Shown: positions 26,534 through 35,575, numbered from the stretch's first letter. The stretch: DNA of 64,000 bases from Planctomycetota bacterium (GCA_020638795.1 JACKHW010000007.1:1-64000), one strand, 5' to 3'. Made by a program: numbers and translations. Notes: generated by a model not told the origin, from the sequence alone.

Positions 26534-28227
26534 CAGCCAGCTTCCCCCCGTCTCCCCACGGTTTGTCCGTCACGGATTTCGTACCCGTAACCCTGTTCGG
26601 TCAAGAACCGTTGTCGTTTCGAGGCATAGTCCTGATCCTTGGTCCCCGAACTGACGATTGCGTAGAACACCGCGCTGCCACCGCCTTTCTTGGGACGCAG
26701 AACCCGACCCAGTCGCTGGGCTTCTTCTTGTCTCGAACCGAAGGCACCCGAGATCTGGATCGCGACGTTGGCATCGGGCAGGTCGATCGCGAAGTTGCCG
26801 ACCTTCGAAACCGCGAGACGCGGCAACGTTCCGTCGCGGAACGCTGCGTAGAGACGCTCGCGTTCCTTCGTCGGCGTCTTGCCGGTGATGAGCGGTAGAT
26901 CGAACCGCTCGGCAAGCGCATCGAGCTGGTCCAGGTATTGCCCGATGATCAACACGCGATCGGTCGCGTGTTCTTCGAGAAGACGACCGACGATCGAGAT
27001 CTTCTCCGGGTTGCAGCTCGCGATGCGCGCCGCGTTGCGCGCATCGGCATCGAGATACGCACGCTCGACATCGGGCGGCATCGGTACGCGGAATTCGATG
27101 CACCGCGCGCTCGCGATGTGTCCGCTTGCTTCGAGCTCCTTCCATGGGACGTCGTAGCGCTTGGGACCGATGAGCGAGAAAACGTCCCCCTCGCGACCGT
27201 CTTCACGCACGAGCGTCGCCGTCAAGCCGAGTCGGCGCCGCGCTTGGAGCTCGGCGGTCGCGCGGAACACGGGTGCGGGTAGCAAGTGCACCTCGTCGTA
27301 GATCACGAGACCCCAGTCGTGCGCGCGGAACAGATCGAAGTGCTCGAAGTCACCACCCTTGTCCTTGCGCCACGTGAGGATCTGATAGGTCGCGACGGTG
27401 ACGGGGCGCACTTCTTTGGAGTCGCCCGTGTACTCACCGACCTCGTCCTCGGTCAGGGTCGTCTTGTCGAGGATCTCGCGCTTCCACTGACGCACGGCGA
27501 CCGTGTTGGTCGTGAGCACGAGCGTCCACGTCCGAATCCGGTCGAGCACGGCGAGTCCGACGATCGTCTTCCCCGCGCCACAGGGCAGGCAGATGACACC
27601 GCTGCCGCCTTGGACGCTCCCTCCGGCCCAGAAGACACGCGCGGCGTCGCGCTGATAGCCACGCAGTCCGAACGGTTGACCGCCGAGCGTCGTCTCGCGT
27701 AGTGCGAAGTGTTCGAGATCTTGTCCGGCCCGGAATCCGGCGATGTCGTGCACGGGAAAGCCGAGTTCCATGCACGCTTGCTTGACGAGTCCGCGGTTCG
27801 CCTCGTCGACGAGAAAGCTCCCCTCGGGTCCGTCCTGGAGCAACGGAGCCACGGCCCGGGCAGTCGCCAACTCGCCGAGCCGCCGCGGGTCCGTCGATCG
27901 GAGCAACAACCGATCGGCATCGCGCTCGAGCCGCAGCAGTCCGTAGCGACCGTACCAATCGCGGATCTCGGCCTCGAGGTTGCCCGGCAGCGGGAAGCGA
28001 CTGCGCGCCGCGAGCCCATCGAGCAGCTCGTCGAGATCGAGCCCCGCGGACGCTGCGTTCCAGACCGAGACGTCGGTGATGCGGTAGAAGTGCACGTGTT
28101 CGGGCGCCTTCTCCAGCTCCGCGAAGCGCGCGAGGAAGTCACGCGCATCCTCGAACCCGGGCTGGTCGACCTCGAGCAGGACCGTGCGGTCACCTTGAAC
28201 GATGAGGGGCTTGGGGGCTCCGGTCAC
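26533..28227 (-). CDS. XPB/Rad25-like DEAH-box helicase
   Basis: Superfamily 2 DNA helicase of the XPB (ERCC3) group. Walker A LPCGAGKT (214-221) follows a damage-recognition-like region. DEVH (311-314) is the Walker B. Motif III is LTATLVREDG (near 335), and the C-terminal helicase lobe ends with QISGAFGSRQEEAQRLGRVL (motif VI). The first 150 residues contain the XPB N-terminal domain (VHFYRITDVSVWNAASAG, with a DxxR pattern). At 564 residues it matches bacterial and archaeal XPB. The start is a GTG at 28227. It is the first gene of a coupled pair with the protein encoded immediately downstream. Confidence 0.9.
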   Translation of the reverse strand: MTGAPKPLIVQGDRTVLLEVDQPGFEDARDFLARFAELEKAPEHVHFYRITDVSVWNAASAGLDLDELLDGLAARSRFPLPGNLEAEIRDWYGRYGLLRLERDADRLLLRSTDPRRLGELATARAVAPLLQDGPEGSFLVDEANRGLVKQACMELGFPVHDIAGFRAGQDLEHFALRETTLGGQPFGLRGYQRDAARVFWAGGSVQGGSGVICLPCGAGKTIVGLAVLDRIRTWTLVLTTNTVAVRQWKREILDKTTLTEDEVGEYTGDSKEVRPVTVATYQILTWRKDKGGDFEHFDLFRAHDWGLVIYDEVHLLPAPVFRATAELQARRRLGLTATLVREDGREGDVFSLIGPKRYDVPWKELEASGHIASARCIEFRVPMPPDVERAYLDADARNAARIASCNPEKISIVGRLLEEHATDRVLIIGQYLDQLDALAERFDLPLITGKTPTKERERLYAAFRDGTLPRLAVSKVGNFAIDLPDANVAIQISGAFGSRQEEAQRLGRVLRPKKGGGSAVFYAIVSSGTKDQDYASKRQRFLTEQGYGYEIRDGQTVGRRGEAG

Positions 28228-28453
28228 GCGGGCTTGGAGTTCGCCAGGGGTCGGGGAGGAATCACAGACACCCGTCTGGTCGAACCGACTTCGTGGAGTA
28301 GCGGTGGAATCGCGCTGGAATCACGGGTCGAATCGCTCCGGTGGCAGCGGGTGAACTGAGGATTTCGAGCGAGATAGAGTAGCGAAGACGCCGCGGTTGA
28401 CCAGATTTCCCGAGAATGGGACGCCCTGCTCGGAAAGTTTCGGGCGAAAAGCG

Positions 28454-29026
28454 TCACCGCGAGGCGTGCGGCGGCCTCATCGGGCGGGATGCAGCGAGGA
28501 TCGTGTCGACGCTCGGCCGGTCGGCGGGTCCGCGACCGACGTAGTGCAAGCGCACGACTCCTTCCGGATCGATGAGGACGTCCCCACCGAGCTGGGTCAC
28601 GTCCGATCCGGGACGCGCGAGGCGCCGCCCCCGCGCCATGAGTTTGAGGTAGATCCAGATGGCCAGCGGCCCGTAGAGGTCCCACGCACGCCCACGGAGC
28701 ATCCCGTAGGCCCGATACAGCGTGCGCTCGCGGTCGACGAGGAGTGGCCACGACAGGTCCATGGCGCGCACGTAATTCTCGGCCATCGGCCCCTCGTCGA
28801 AGGTCACGACGGCGACCGAAATTCCCTTGGCGTCGAGTTCCGATTGACGCTCGCGCAACTGCACGAGGTGCTCCCGACACGGCAGTCAGCCGAGATGCCG
28901 GTGGAAGACCAGCAACAGCCACTGGCCGCGGAACTCCTCCAATCGATGGACCGTCCCGCCGACGTCCGTGAGCGCGAACGGCTCGGCAGCGCTTCCGACG
29001 CGTGGCCCTGGGCCTCCCGGTGCCAT
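28454..29026 (-). CDS. Peroxiredoxin-like selenoprotein with in-frame TGA (probable Sec)
   Basis: A 190-residue thioredoxin-fold protein of the AhpC/redoxin type, if the TGA at 28886-28888 is read as selenocysteine. From the ATG at 29026, which overlaps the tex stop as TGATG, the frame gives a thioredoxin-fold start: EPFALTDVGG, then FRGQWLLLVFHRHLG, then the TGA, then LPCREHLVQLRERQ. The TGA falls on the first residue of the redox CxxC, giving U-L-P-C (Sec47, Cys50). The frame continues to 28454 with VAVVTFDEGP, WPLLVDRERTLYRAYG and VLIDPEGVVRLHYVG, all redoxin-like. A weak hairpin follows the TGA. The alternative, a nonsense mutation, is less likely because the TGA sits on the active-site residue. 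No sel genes lie in the window. Confidence 0.78.
28860..28888 (-). promoter_or_regulatory. Candidate bacterial SECIS hairpin after the TGA
   Basis: Just downstream of the TGA, CTGC...GCAG arms enclose GTG-TCGGGAG-CAC, placing GGG in the apical loop, as in many bacterial SECIS elements. The pairing is short and asymmetric and the loop lies only about 11 bases past the UGA, so this is weak support on its own. Confidence 0.3.
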
Positions 29027-31401
29027 CAGGATTCTCGTGCGCGCTTCCAGCGCGCGAGTTGCTCGGCGAGGGGATTCGGCGGCTCGTCCTGTTCGCGCCG
29101 TCCGCGATCGGCGCCGGTGCGACCCCGTCCGCCATGATCTCGACCGCGCCCGCCGGGCGCGGCACGGGACGCGTCGCGGCCCGCACCTCGAGCCGGCGCC
29201 TCGCCAGGCACGTCTTGGAGCCGCATCGTCAGACCGATGCGCTTCCGCGGAACATCGACCTCGAGCACCTTCACGCGAACGATCTGCCCGGCTTTGACGA
29301 CTTCACGCGGATCTTCGACGAACCGGTCCGCGAGTCGACTGATGTGGACGAGTCCGTCCTGATGCACGCCGACGTCGACGAAGGCGCCGAAGTTGGTGAC
29401 GTTGGTCACCACTCCATCGAGTTCCATGCCCGGCTGCAGATCGCCGATCTCGTGCACCGAGTCGTCGAACTCCACCGCGCGAAATGCAGGTCGCGGGTCG
29501 CGTCCCGGCTTCTCGAGTTCGTGCAGGATGTCGACGATGGTCGGCACTCCGAAGCGCTCGTCCACGAACGAACTCGGATCGAGGCGCTTCAGATAGTCAC
29601 CGTCCCCCATCAACTCGTGAACCGCACGGCGCGTGTGCAGGACGATGCGTTCGACCACCGCATACGCTTCCGGATGCACGGCACTCGCATCGAGCGGTTC
29701 GACACCTCCACGAATGCGAAGGAAGCCCGCGCACTGCTCGAACGCCTTGGGCCCGAGGCGAGCGACCTTCAAGAGCGCCTTGCGCGAAGCGAATGGTCCG
29801 TGCGCATCCCGGTGCGCGACGATGTTGGTGGCGAGCACGGGACCGAGACCCGCGACACGCGAAAGCAGGTCGACACTCGCGGTATTCAAGTCGACGCCGA
29901 CACTGTTCACGCAGTCTTCGACGACCGCATCGAGACTGCGCGAAAGCTGCTTCTCCTGCACGTCGTGTTGATACTGCCCGACTCCGATCGACTTCGGGTC
30001 GATCTTGACGAGTTCGGCGAGCGGGTCCTGCAGTCGTCTGGCGATGGACACAGCCCCGCGCAGGGAAACGTCGAGGTCGGGAAACTCACGGCTCCCACGT
30101 TCGCTGGCCGAGTAGACGGATGCGCCTGCTTCGCTCACGACGACCTTGATCGGAGCTCCGCCACGCCGGCGTTGGAGGTCCGAGACGAGAGCATCCGTCT
30201 CGCGCGACCCGGTGCCATTGCCGATCGCGACGAGTTCGACACCGTGCTTCGTGCACAGTACATCGAGCACCGCGATCGAACCCGCCGTATCGTTGCGTGG
30301 CGCGTGCGGATAGATGGTTGCCGTCTCGAGCAACTTGCCCGTGCGATCGACCACCGCGATCTTGCACCCGGTGCGGATGCCCGGGTCGAGGCCGAGGATC
30401 GTCTTCGGGCCGGCAGGCGCTGCCAGCAGGAGGTCGCGCAAGTTCGCTGCGAAGACGGAGATGGCTTCGGTCTCTGCGGCCTCACGCAGATCGACGAAGG
30501 CGTCGGTCTCGACGTGCAACGCGACCTTGTCGCAAAACGCGGCTCCCGCAGCCTGGAGCAACCACGTATCCGCGGCACGGCCCGCATTCTCGAGACCGAA
30601 ACGCCGCGAAACGATGCCGAGACCGTGCCCTGTCGGGTCATTCGTCAAGGGCTCGATACTGCCCTCACTCGTCTCCACTCCGAGAAGCAGCCGCACGAAG
30701 CCCTCCTTGCGCGCCCGAAACATCGCGAGTGCCCGATGACCAGCGACACGGGACAGGGGTTCGTGATGCTCGAAATAGTCGCGAAAGCGCTGCGCCTCGG
30801 GGTCGTCCTGCTTGCCACGCACGACCTTGGACACGAGCAGGCACCGCGTGTGCACGAACGTCCGTGCCGCTTGCACGACCTCCGTGTCCCTCGAGAAGTC
30901 TTCGATGAGGATGTGGCCGGCACCCTGCAACGCCGCGTCGACGTCGGCGACGCCGCGATCCGCGTCGACGTAGTTCGCAGCCATGGCCACCGGGTCCTGT
31001 GTCGGATCCTCGAACAGCGCACGCGCGAGTGGTTCGAGTCCGGCCTCGCGCGCAATGGTCGCCTTCGTTCGACGGATCGGGCGATACGGCAGGTAGAGGT
31101 CCTCGAGTTCGGTCTTCGTTATCGCGCGCTCGAGACTCGCGCGCAAAGCGTCCGTCAGTTTCCCCTGACTCTCGATCGACGTCAGGATCGCCGCGCGACG
31201 ATCCTCGAGCTCTCGGAGATAGAGCAAGCGTTCGGACAATGCGCGGAGCTGCGCATCATCGAGCCCTCCGGTCGCTTCTTTCCGATACCGGGCGACGAAC
31301 GGGACGGTCGCGCCGCCGTCGAAGAGTTCGATCGCCGCTTCGATCTGACGCTTCGAGACATCGAGTTCTTCGGAGATTCGTTCGGCAATGGTGATGGGCA
31401 C
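29026..31401 (-). CDS. tex: Tex-family RNA-binding transcription accessory protein
   Basis: Tex is a cytoplasmic nucleic-acid-binding protein linked to transcription and pathogen fitness. The N-terminal signature DGGATVPFVARYRKEATGGL is clear. A YqgF-like RNase-H fold follows (KTILGLDPGIRTGCKIAVVD), then helix-hairpin-helix motifs (VDLNTASVDLLSRVAGLGP). A C-terminal S1 domain contains GVVTNVTNFGAFVDVGVHQD and LVHISRLAD. A short basic, Gly/Arg-rich tail ends the protein. I choose the GTG at 31401: AGAGGG lies just upstream and the resulting N-terminus (PITIAERISEEL) fits Tex homologues. An ATG at 31425 is the alternative. The stop overlaps the start of the peroxiredoxin gene. Confidence 0.9.
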   Translation of the reverse strand: MPITIAERISEELDVSKRQIEAAIELFDGGATVPFVARYRKEATGGLDDAQLRALSERLLYLRELEDRRAAILTSIESQGKLTDALRASLERAITKTELEDLYLPYRPIRRTKATIAREAGLEPLARALFEDPTQDPVAMAANYVDADRGVADVDAALQGAGHILIEDFSRDTEVVQAARTFVHTRCLLVSKVVRGKQDDPEAQRFRDYFEHHEPLSRVAGHRALAMFRARKEGFVRLLLGVETSEGSIEPLTNDPTGHGLGIVSRRFGLENAGRAADTWLLQAAGAAFCDKVALHVETDAFVDLREAAETEAISVFAANLRDLLLAAPAGPKTILGLDPGIRTGCKIAVVDRTGKLLETATIYPHAPRNDTAGSIAVLDVLCTKHGVELVAIGNGTGSRETDALVSDLQRRRGGAPIKVVVSEAGASVYSASERGSREFPDLDVSLRGAVSIARRLQDPLAELVKIDPKSIGVGQYQHDVQEKQLSRSLDAVVEDCVNSVGVDLNTASVDLLSRVAGLGPVLATNIVAHRDAHGPFASRKALLKVARLGPKAFEQCAGFLRIRGGVEPLDASAVHPEAYAVVERIVLHTRRAVHELMGDGDYLKRLDPSSFVDERFGVPTIVDILHELEKPGRDPRPAFRAVEFDDSVHEIGDLQPGMELDGVVTNVTNFGAFVDVGVHQDGLVHISRLADRFVEDPREVVKAGQIVRVKVLEVDVPRKRIGLTMRLQDVPGEAPARGAGRDASRAAPGGRGRDHGGRGRTGADRGRREQDEPPNPLAEQLARWKRARES

Positions 31402-31578
31402 GCTTCCCTCTTCCCTGACAGCCATGTGCTGACTCACACGCAAACGGCAGCATGATGGCGCGGCGCTCTGGACAGAACAACGCGTCTGTGCGGCGATCGA
31501 GGATCGTCGTGGCAACGCGTGCCCGACTTGGTCAACGCGCTGTTAAGCTCCTCGCATGGAGCGTCTCTCGTGACCGGC

Positions 31579-33081
31579 ATGCATAGCGGAACGAATCCGA
31601 CTCGACGTGCCGTGCCGTGGACCGATGCCGCGATTCTCGCCCTGGGCTCGCTGATCCTGTACACGGTGCTCGGTCAGTGGACCTGGTACAAGATCGACGG
31701 ACAGATCACGATCCTCCGGCTCGCAGAAGGCGGCCCAGGGCATCCTCGCCACCTACTCGCCGACGAGATCCTTCGACTCTTCCTCGCATTGATCCGCCCG
31801 CTCGGCATGTCGACGTACGCGGGAGTGCGACTCTTCTCCGCCGTCACGGCTGCCGCAGCAGGGTTCGTCGTACATCGTTGCACAGCGCGACTCGGCGCGT
31901 CGCGCGCACGATGCGCAGTCGCACAAGCCGCGTTTGCAGCGACGCCATCGCTCGTCTTCTATGCGAGCATCGTGGAATTCCACGCGCCGTTGCTCTTCTT
32001 CGCGAGTCTCGCCTTCTACGCAACGACTCGTCTCGGTTCGTCGAACCGTACCCACGGAGTCGTCTCGGCGGTGATCGCGGCATGTGCAGGAGTGCTTTCG
32101 GGACTCGCGTATCTTCAGCACGCATCGGGGCAGTTCTTGCCTGCTCTCCTCGTACCGTGGCTCGTGGTGCTCCTGCGGAACGGACGCGATGCGCCTTCCG
32201 GTCGAGATCACGAGCCAGGTCACGAAACACCCGGACGCACGGCGCGTTCGTGGCTCCCTTCGATGGTCCTGCCGGCCGTGCTCGTGGCGTTCCACTTCGC
32301 GATCACGAAGGGCATTCCGTTCGTCATCCGCCACTACGGCTTGTTGCCACGATTTGCACCAGTCGCACCGACGGATGCGAGTGCATTCGGCTACGTCGCG
32401 TGGCACTTCGAATCCTTGACGCTCGCCGAGTTCCGCTTCGTGCCGATCACACTCGCCCTCGAATGGATCGTGCCGTTCTTGCCGCTCTCCGTCCTCGCCT
32501 GGTTCTCGGGACCGCGCAAACCTCGCGGTGCTCGACGCGCGCTCGGGATCGCGCTCGTACCGTATTTGGGGATCAGCTTCTTGCTGATGCGTCACGAGAA
32601 CGAGTTCGGGGCCTACACGATGCCGTGCGTTCTTCTCGCGACCGTGCTCGCTGCATTGTCGTGTCCTCCACGCCTTCTCGTTGCTTCGACCCTCGTGGCC
32701 CTGTTCGGGAGCACGGTCCACGTACGGTTGCACGACGCGCAATCCACCGGCCACGAGCTCGCGAGAAGTGTCGTATCACGCAGCCTCGAGAACCGCATCG
32801 TGATCCTCGTCACCGGGGAAGTCGAGCGAGACGACGCCCTCATGGCACTGCCGAACCGAGACTTCGCGCAGTACCTCTGGCTCGAACCACTCGCGGGCGG
32901 CGTGACACCGGAACTCCTCCGATCGTGGCTTCGCGATCAGGCAACGCGCGACCGCCGCGTCCTCGCAACGGCACGAACCATCACGTGGCTCGAGAGCGTC
33001 GAGCGCTTGCGAGGCGCCTATGCGACCGAAGATGCGCAATGGCCCGAGATGCCCGGCGCCCGTTGGATCGTCGCGCACTGA
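31579..33081 (+). CDS. Polytopic membrane protein, glycosyltransferase-like
   Basis: About 500 residues with roughly nine to eleven predicted transmembrane helices (examples LILYTVLGQWTWY, GVLSGLAYLQHASGQFLPAL and VLLATVLAALSCPP). A luminal-type loop after the first helix and a C-terminal soluble segment after residue 400 recall GT-C fold membrane glycosyltransferases (PMT/ArnT-like, DUF2723-type). I cannot see a clear DxD or other catalytic motif, so the assignment is tentative. The ATG at 31579 lies close to the hydrophobic N-terminus. It is divergent from tex across a short gap. Confidence 0.55.
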   Translation: MHSGTNPTRRAVPWTDAAILALGSLILYTVLGQWTWYKIDGQITILRLAEGGPGHPRHLLADEILRLFLALIRPLGMSTYAGVRLFSAVTAAAAGFVVHRCTARLGASRARCAVAQAAFAATPSLVFYASIVEFHAPLLFFASLAFYATTRLGSSNRTHGVVSAVIAACAGVLSGLAYLQHASGQFLPALLVPWLVVLLRNGRDAPSGRDHEPGHETPGRTARSWLPSMVLPAVLVAFHFAITKGIPFVIRHYGLLPRFAPVAPTDASAFGYVAWHFESLTLAEFRFVPITLALEWIVPFLPLSVLAWFSGPRKPRGARRALGIALVPYLGISFLLMRHENEFGAYTMPCVLLATVLAALSCPPRLLVASTLVALFGSTVHVRLHDAQSTGHELARSVVSRSLENRIVILVTGEVERDDALMALPNRDFAQYLWLEPLAGGVTPELLRSWLRDQATRDRRVLATARTITWLESVERLRGAYATEDAQWPEMPGARWIVAH

Positions 33082-33208
33082 AGCTCGGACTCTGAAGACG
33101 TAGCGCTCTTTGCGGTGCTTCGGATTCCCGCGCCGCGCTCGTGATTGGATCTGCTTGAACGCTCGAGCTGCGGCGTTCCGTGCTGTCCGTTCCCTTCCGG
33201 TGCTGTCC

Positions 33209-33362
33209 CTTCCCTCCGCTCAGCTCCGAGAAGCGCGGGGGCGGGCCTGCCGCCGGCTCTCGTCGCTCCCGCGCCTGTCGCCCCCGCGATACTGATGTCA
33301 CGCGGCGACCGATCGACGCGAGAGCTTTGGAGAGGCGCGGGGCAGGCGGGAGGGGCCGTCCA
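33209..33362 (-). repeat. ~150-bp palindromic repeat, copy A
   Basis: Read on the minus strand it begins GGACGGCCCCTCCCGCCTGC and ends near CTTCTCGGAGCTGAGCGGAG. It aligns end to end with copies B and C, which lie in the opposite orientation beyond the transposase gene. Internal self-complementary arms (GGTCGCC with GGCGACC-type segments) should fold into a long hairpin. Confidence 0.75.
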
Positions 33363-33451
33363 AAGGTGACGGCGCAGCGATCGAAACGCACATCCAACTT
33401 CGCGTATTCGATCGTTGCTTTCATGGAAGTGTGCACTAGCGTGCTTTAAAC

Positions 33452-33496
33452 AACATATGCTGAATCAAAAGACACATCGGTAGCCGCTTCGAATCT
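33452..33496 (+). repeat. Left imperfect inverted end of the transposase unit
   Basis: This 45-bp segment pairs with 34361-34406 at roughly 75 percent identity as an inverted repeat; the best-conserved core is TCGGTAGCCG/CGGCTACCGA. It sits directly ahead of the transposase start. Confidence 0.45.
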
Positions 33497-34213
33497 GTGA
33501 CGGCTGCACTCATGGAACGCAGGATGAGATCTCGAACGAAGAAGCGCGGAGTGCAGGGAATGCTGTTCGGGCCGGGTCGTGGCGGTAAGCGACTCGGCGC
33601 CGGTCGCAAACCGAAGGGCGAGCGTGCAGGAGTGTCCCACGCGGCTCGCACGAAACTCGCGAAGCGCTTCCCCGTTCACGTCACGATGCGCATCGCCGTA
33701 GGACTACCGTCGCTGCGGGATAATCACACCGAACAGTCCTTGCGCGCGGTCTTCTGCGCGATGAAGCCTCGCCGCGGCTTTCGCATCGTGCACTACTCGA
33801 TCCAGACCAATCATGTGCACCTGATCGTCGAAGCGGAGAGTACGACCGCGCTCTCGCGCGGCATGCAATCCCTCGCGATCCGCATGGCGCAGACGCTCAA
33901 TGGAGATTGGGGCCGCAAGGGCAAGGTCTTCGGTGATCGCTACCACGCGTCGATCCTCGATAGTCCGCGGCGCGTGCGAAACGCGATCCTCTACGTGCTC
34001 AAGAACGCGTGGAAGCACGGGAGGGACGTGCGCGGAGTGCTCGACCGCTTCGCGTCGGGCTGGTGCTTCACGGGTTGGCGCGAGAAGGTCAAGGTGAACG
34101 GAGTCGACGACTTCGAAGTCCCTGTCGAGGATCCACGGACCTGGCTCCTGCGCGTCGGTTGGAAGAGGCACGGCCGCATCGGCATCCACGAGCTGCCGAA
34201 GTCGTCGCCATGA
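33497..34213 (+). CDS. REP-associated tyrosine transposase (RAYT, IS200-like)
   Basis: A 238-residue Y1 HUH-type transposase of the single-domain family that mobilises or maintains REP palindromes. The HUH motif is HVH (106-108) in YSIQTNHVHLIVEA. The likely nucleophile is Tyr166 in ILYVLKNAWKHG, the position of the family YVxxNP motif. A basic N-terminus (RSRTKKRG, KRLGAGRKPKGE) would bind DNA. A GTG start at 33497 is given, and an ATG six codons in is equally plausible. Three ~150-bp palindromic repeats lie within 1.5 kb on both sides, which is what is expected for a RAYT and its REP targets. Confidence 0.85.
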   Translation: MTAALMERRMRSRTKKRGVQGMLFGPGRGGKRLGAGRKPKGERAGVSHAARTKLAKRFPVHVTMRIAVGLPSLRDNHTEQSLRAVFCAMKPRRGFRIVHYSIQTNHVHLIVEAESTTALSRGMQSLAIRMAQTLNGDWGRKGKVFGDRYHASILDSPRRVRNAILYVLKNAWKHGRDVRGVLDRFASGWCFTGWREKVKVNGVDDFEVPVEDPRTWLLRVGWKRHGRIGIHELPKSSP

Positions 34214-34360
34214 GGACGAGCCGGTAGCCCGTCGAATCCCGGCGACGTCCGAACCCACAGGCTAGACGAGGTATTGTCGCAACGGCGCAAGCCGCACGGG
34301 GTGCAGTCGCACGCAGGCCTTCGTTCGAGACCTCATTCAGCGCTCCGTGATCATCATCAA

Positions 34361-34406
34361 GAATCGGACGGCTACCGACGCGTTTATGAATCGGCAGACA
34401 TGGTTT
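34361..34406 (-). repeat. Right imperfect inverted end of the transposase unit
   Basis: Partner of the segment at 33452-33496; together they bracket the transposase gene, giving a unit of about 950 bp. Confidence 0.45.
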
Positions 34407-34491
34407 GGCCGAGCCACCACTCATCGCTGAGAACGCAACGATCGAATGGACTTCGTCGGACCTACGCTGTCGGTCGCGACCCCATCACATT

Positions 34492-34634
34492 GGACGGTCC
34501 CTCCCACCTGCCCCGCGCCTCTCGTCGCCCTCGCGTCGGTCGGTCGCCTTTTCTGGGCGACCGGCGCGAGGGTGACGAGAGCCGGCGGCAGGTCCGCCCC
34601 CGCGCTTCTCGGAGCTCGAGCAGAGGGAAGGGGC
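34492..34634 (+). repeat. ~150-bp palindromic repeat, copy B
   Basis: It starts GGACGGTCCCTCCCACCTGC and ends GGAGCTCGAGCAGAGGGA. The middle folds as CTCTCGTCGCCCTCGCG ... CGCGAGGGTGACGAGAG around CGGTCGCC-TTTTCT-GGGCGACCG, a hairpin of roughly 65 nt. Confidence 0.8.
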
Positions 34635-34935
34635 AGCACGGAGGCGCCGTGACTAGCGGTCAGGCAGCTTTGATCACGAGCGGGCAGCGAGAACCTGACA
34701 AAGTAATGGGGTGTCTCAAGAGTTCTCACGGTTCATTAGCGATGTTGTCGGTCTGCACCGATGCCCTCAACAGCACATGTGCCGAAGCAGAAATCGAACG
34801 TCCATGCGACGAGCTCGATCGAGATCGCGATTCGGAGCGCGCTTCGATCCAGCGTCGACAAACGCGGTCGTCAGTTCCGCTGCGCGCTCCATGTTGCAGC
34901 CCGCCCTACAGCCCGCGCATGGGCACCCACCGCGA

Positions 34936-35089
34936 GGACGGTCCCTCCCACTTGCCCCGCGCCTCTCCAAAATTCTCGCGTCGGTCGGTCGCCGCGTGAC
35001 ATCAGTATCGCGGGGCGACCGGCGCGGGGGCGACGAGTGCCGGCGGCAGGTCCGTCCCCGCGCTTCTCGGAGCTCGAGCAGAGGGAGGG
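34936..35089 (+). repeat. ~150-bp palindromic repeat, copy C
   Basis: Same boundaries as copy B and same orientation. Its centre, GGTCGCCGCGTGACATCAGT, matches copy A better than copy B, which carries a shorter TTTTCT loop. Confidence 0.8.
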
Positions 35090-35158
35090 TAGCGCCGCAT
35101 ACAGCGATCTGGCAGATCGACCATGAGCGAAGGCCGGCTGAAAGACCGGCCAGAGCTT

Positions 35159-35575
35159 CTAGTAGTCGAGACCGGTGTGGCTCATGTCGAGGGTGGTCAT
35201 CCGACTCATCGCCTGGATCCGGATCACACTCAACGGGCGCTTCTCCGTCGGGTCGGCGAAGCTCAGGATGCCGATCTTGTTCCCTTCGAAGAAGTACACG
35301 ACGCCGAGACGGTCGCCGATCACGAGCAAGCCATAGACGAAATCACTTCCTTCGGCGCGTCGCAGCAGCGCTTGATGCACGACGGGCTCGACGCCGTACG
35401 CGTCCCGAAACGCATCCGTCACGATCTGCATCAACAGCGGATGTTCGATGTAGTCGACTCGAGACGAGTCGAAGTGCTCGGGCCCGAAGTCTTCCAAGAG
35501 CTCCATCAAAATCGGCACTGGATTCTCGCCGTGGAGCAATCGCTGTTCGTGTTGCCGGGGATCGGTCGTCGTCAT
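35159..35575 (-). CDS. Small protein of unknown function
   Basis: A 138-residue, probably cytoplasmic protein with no signal peptide or membrane helix. It is acidic in the N-terminal half (ELLEDFGPEHFDSSRVDYIE). A beta-rich second half contains FVYGLLVIGDRLGVVYFFEG and KIGILSFADPTEKRPLSVIR. I do not recognise the family. Codon use looks like the neighbouring genes, so it is probably a real gene. It lies alone between the RAYT repeats and a secreted-protein gene. Confidence 0.65.
   Translation of the reverse strand: MTTTDPRQHEQRLLHGENPVPILMELLEDFGPEHFDSSRVDYIEHPLLMQIVTDAFRDAYGVEPVVHQALLRRAEGSDFVYGLLVIGDRLGVVYFFEGNKIGILSFADPTEKRPLSVIRIQAMSRMTTLDMSHTGLDY

Larger units (their letters stand above)
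33082..33496. other. Intergenic stretch with repeat copy A
   Basis: This 415-bp gap between the membrane protein and the transposase holds the first palindromic repeat (33209-33362) and the left inverted end of the transposase unit (33452-33496). No protein gene is seen. Confidence 0.6.
34214..35158. other. Long intergenic stretch with repeat copies B and C
   Basis: No convincing gene lies in this 945-bp stretch. It holds the right inverted end of the transposase unit (34361-34406) and palindromic repeats B (34492-34634) and C (34936-35089) in direct orientation. The remaining parts show nothing I recognise. Confidence 0.6.

Noticed and set aside
28886..28888. TGA in the peroxiredoxin gene taken as an ordinary nonsense mutation
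   Set aside because: It sits on the active-site residue of the CxxC, and the frame is conserved on both sides, so selenocysteine is the better explanation, although not proven.
31753..32754. Minus-strand frame over the membrane protein gene
   Set aside because: Very rich in R, E and C without any family motif; the plus-strand frame has clear transmembrane helices.
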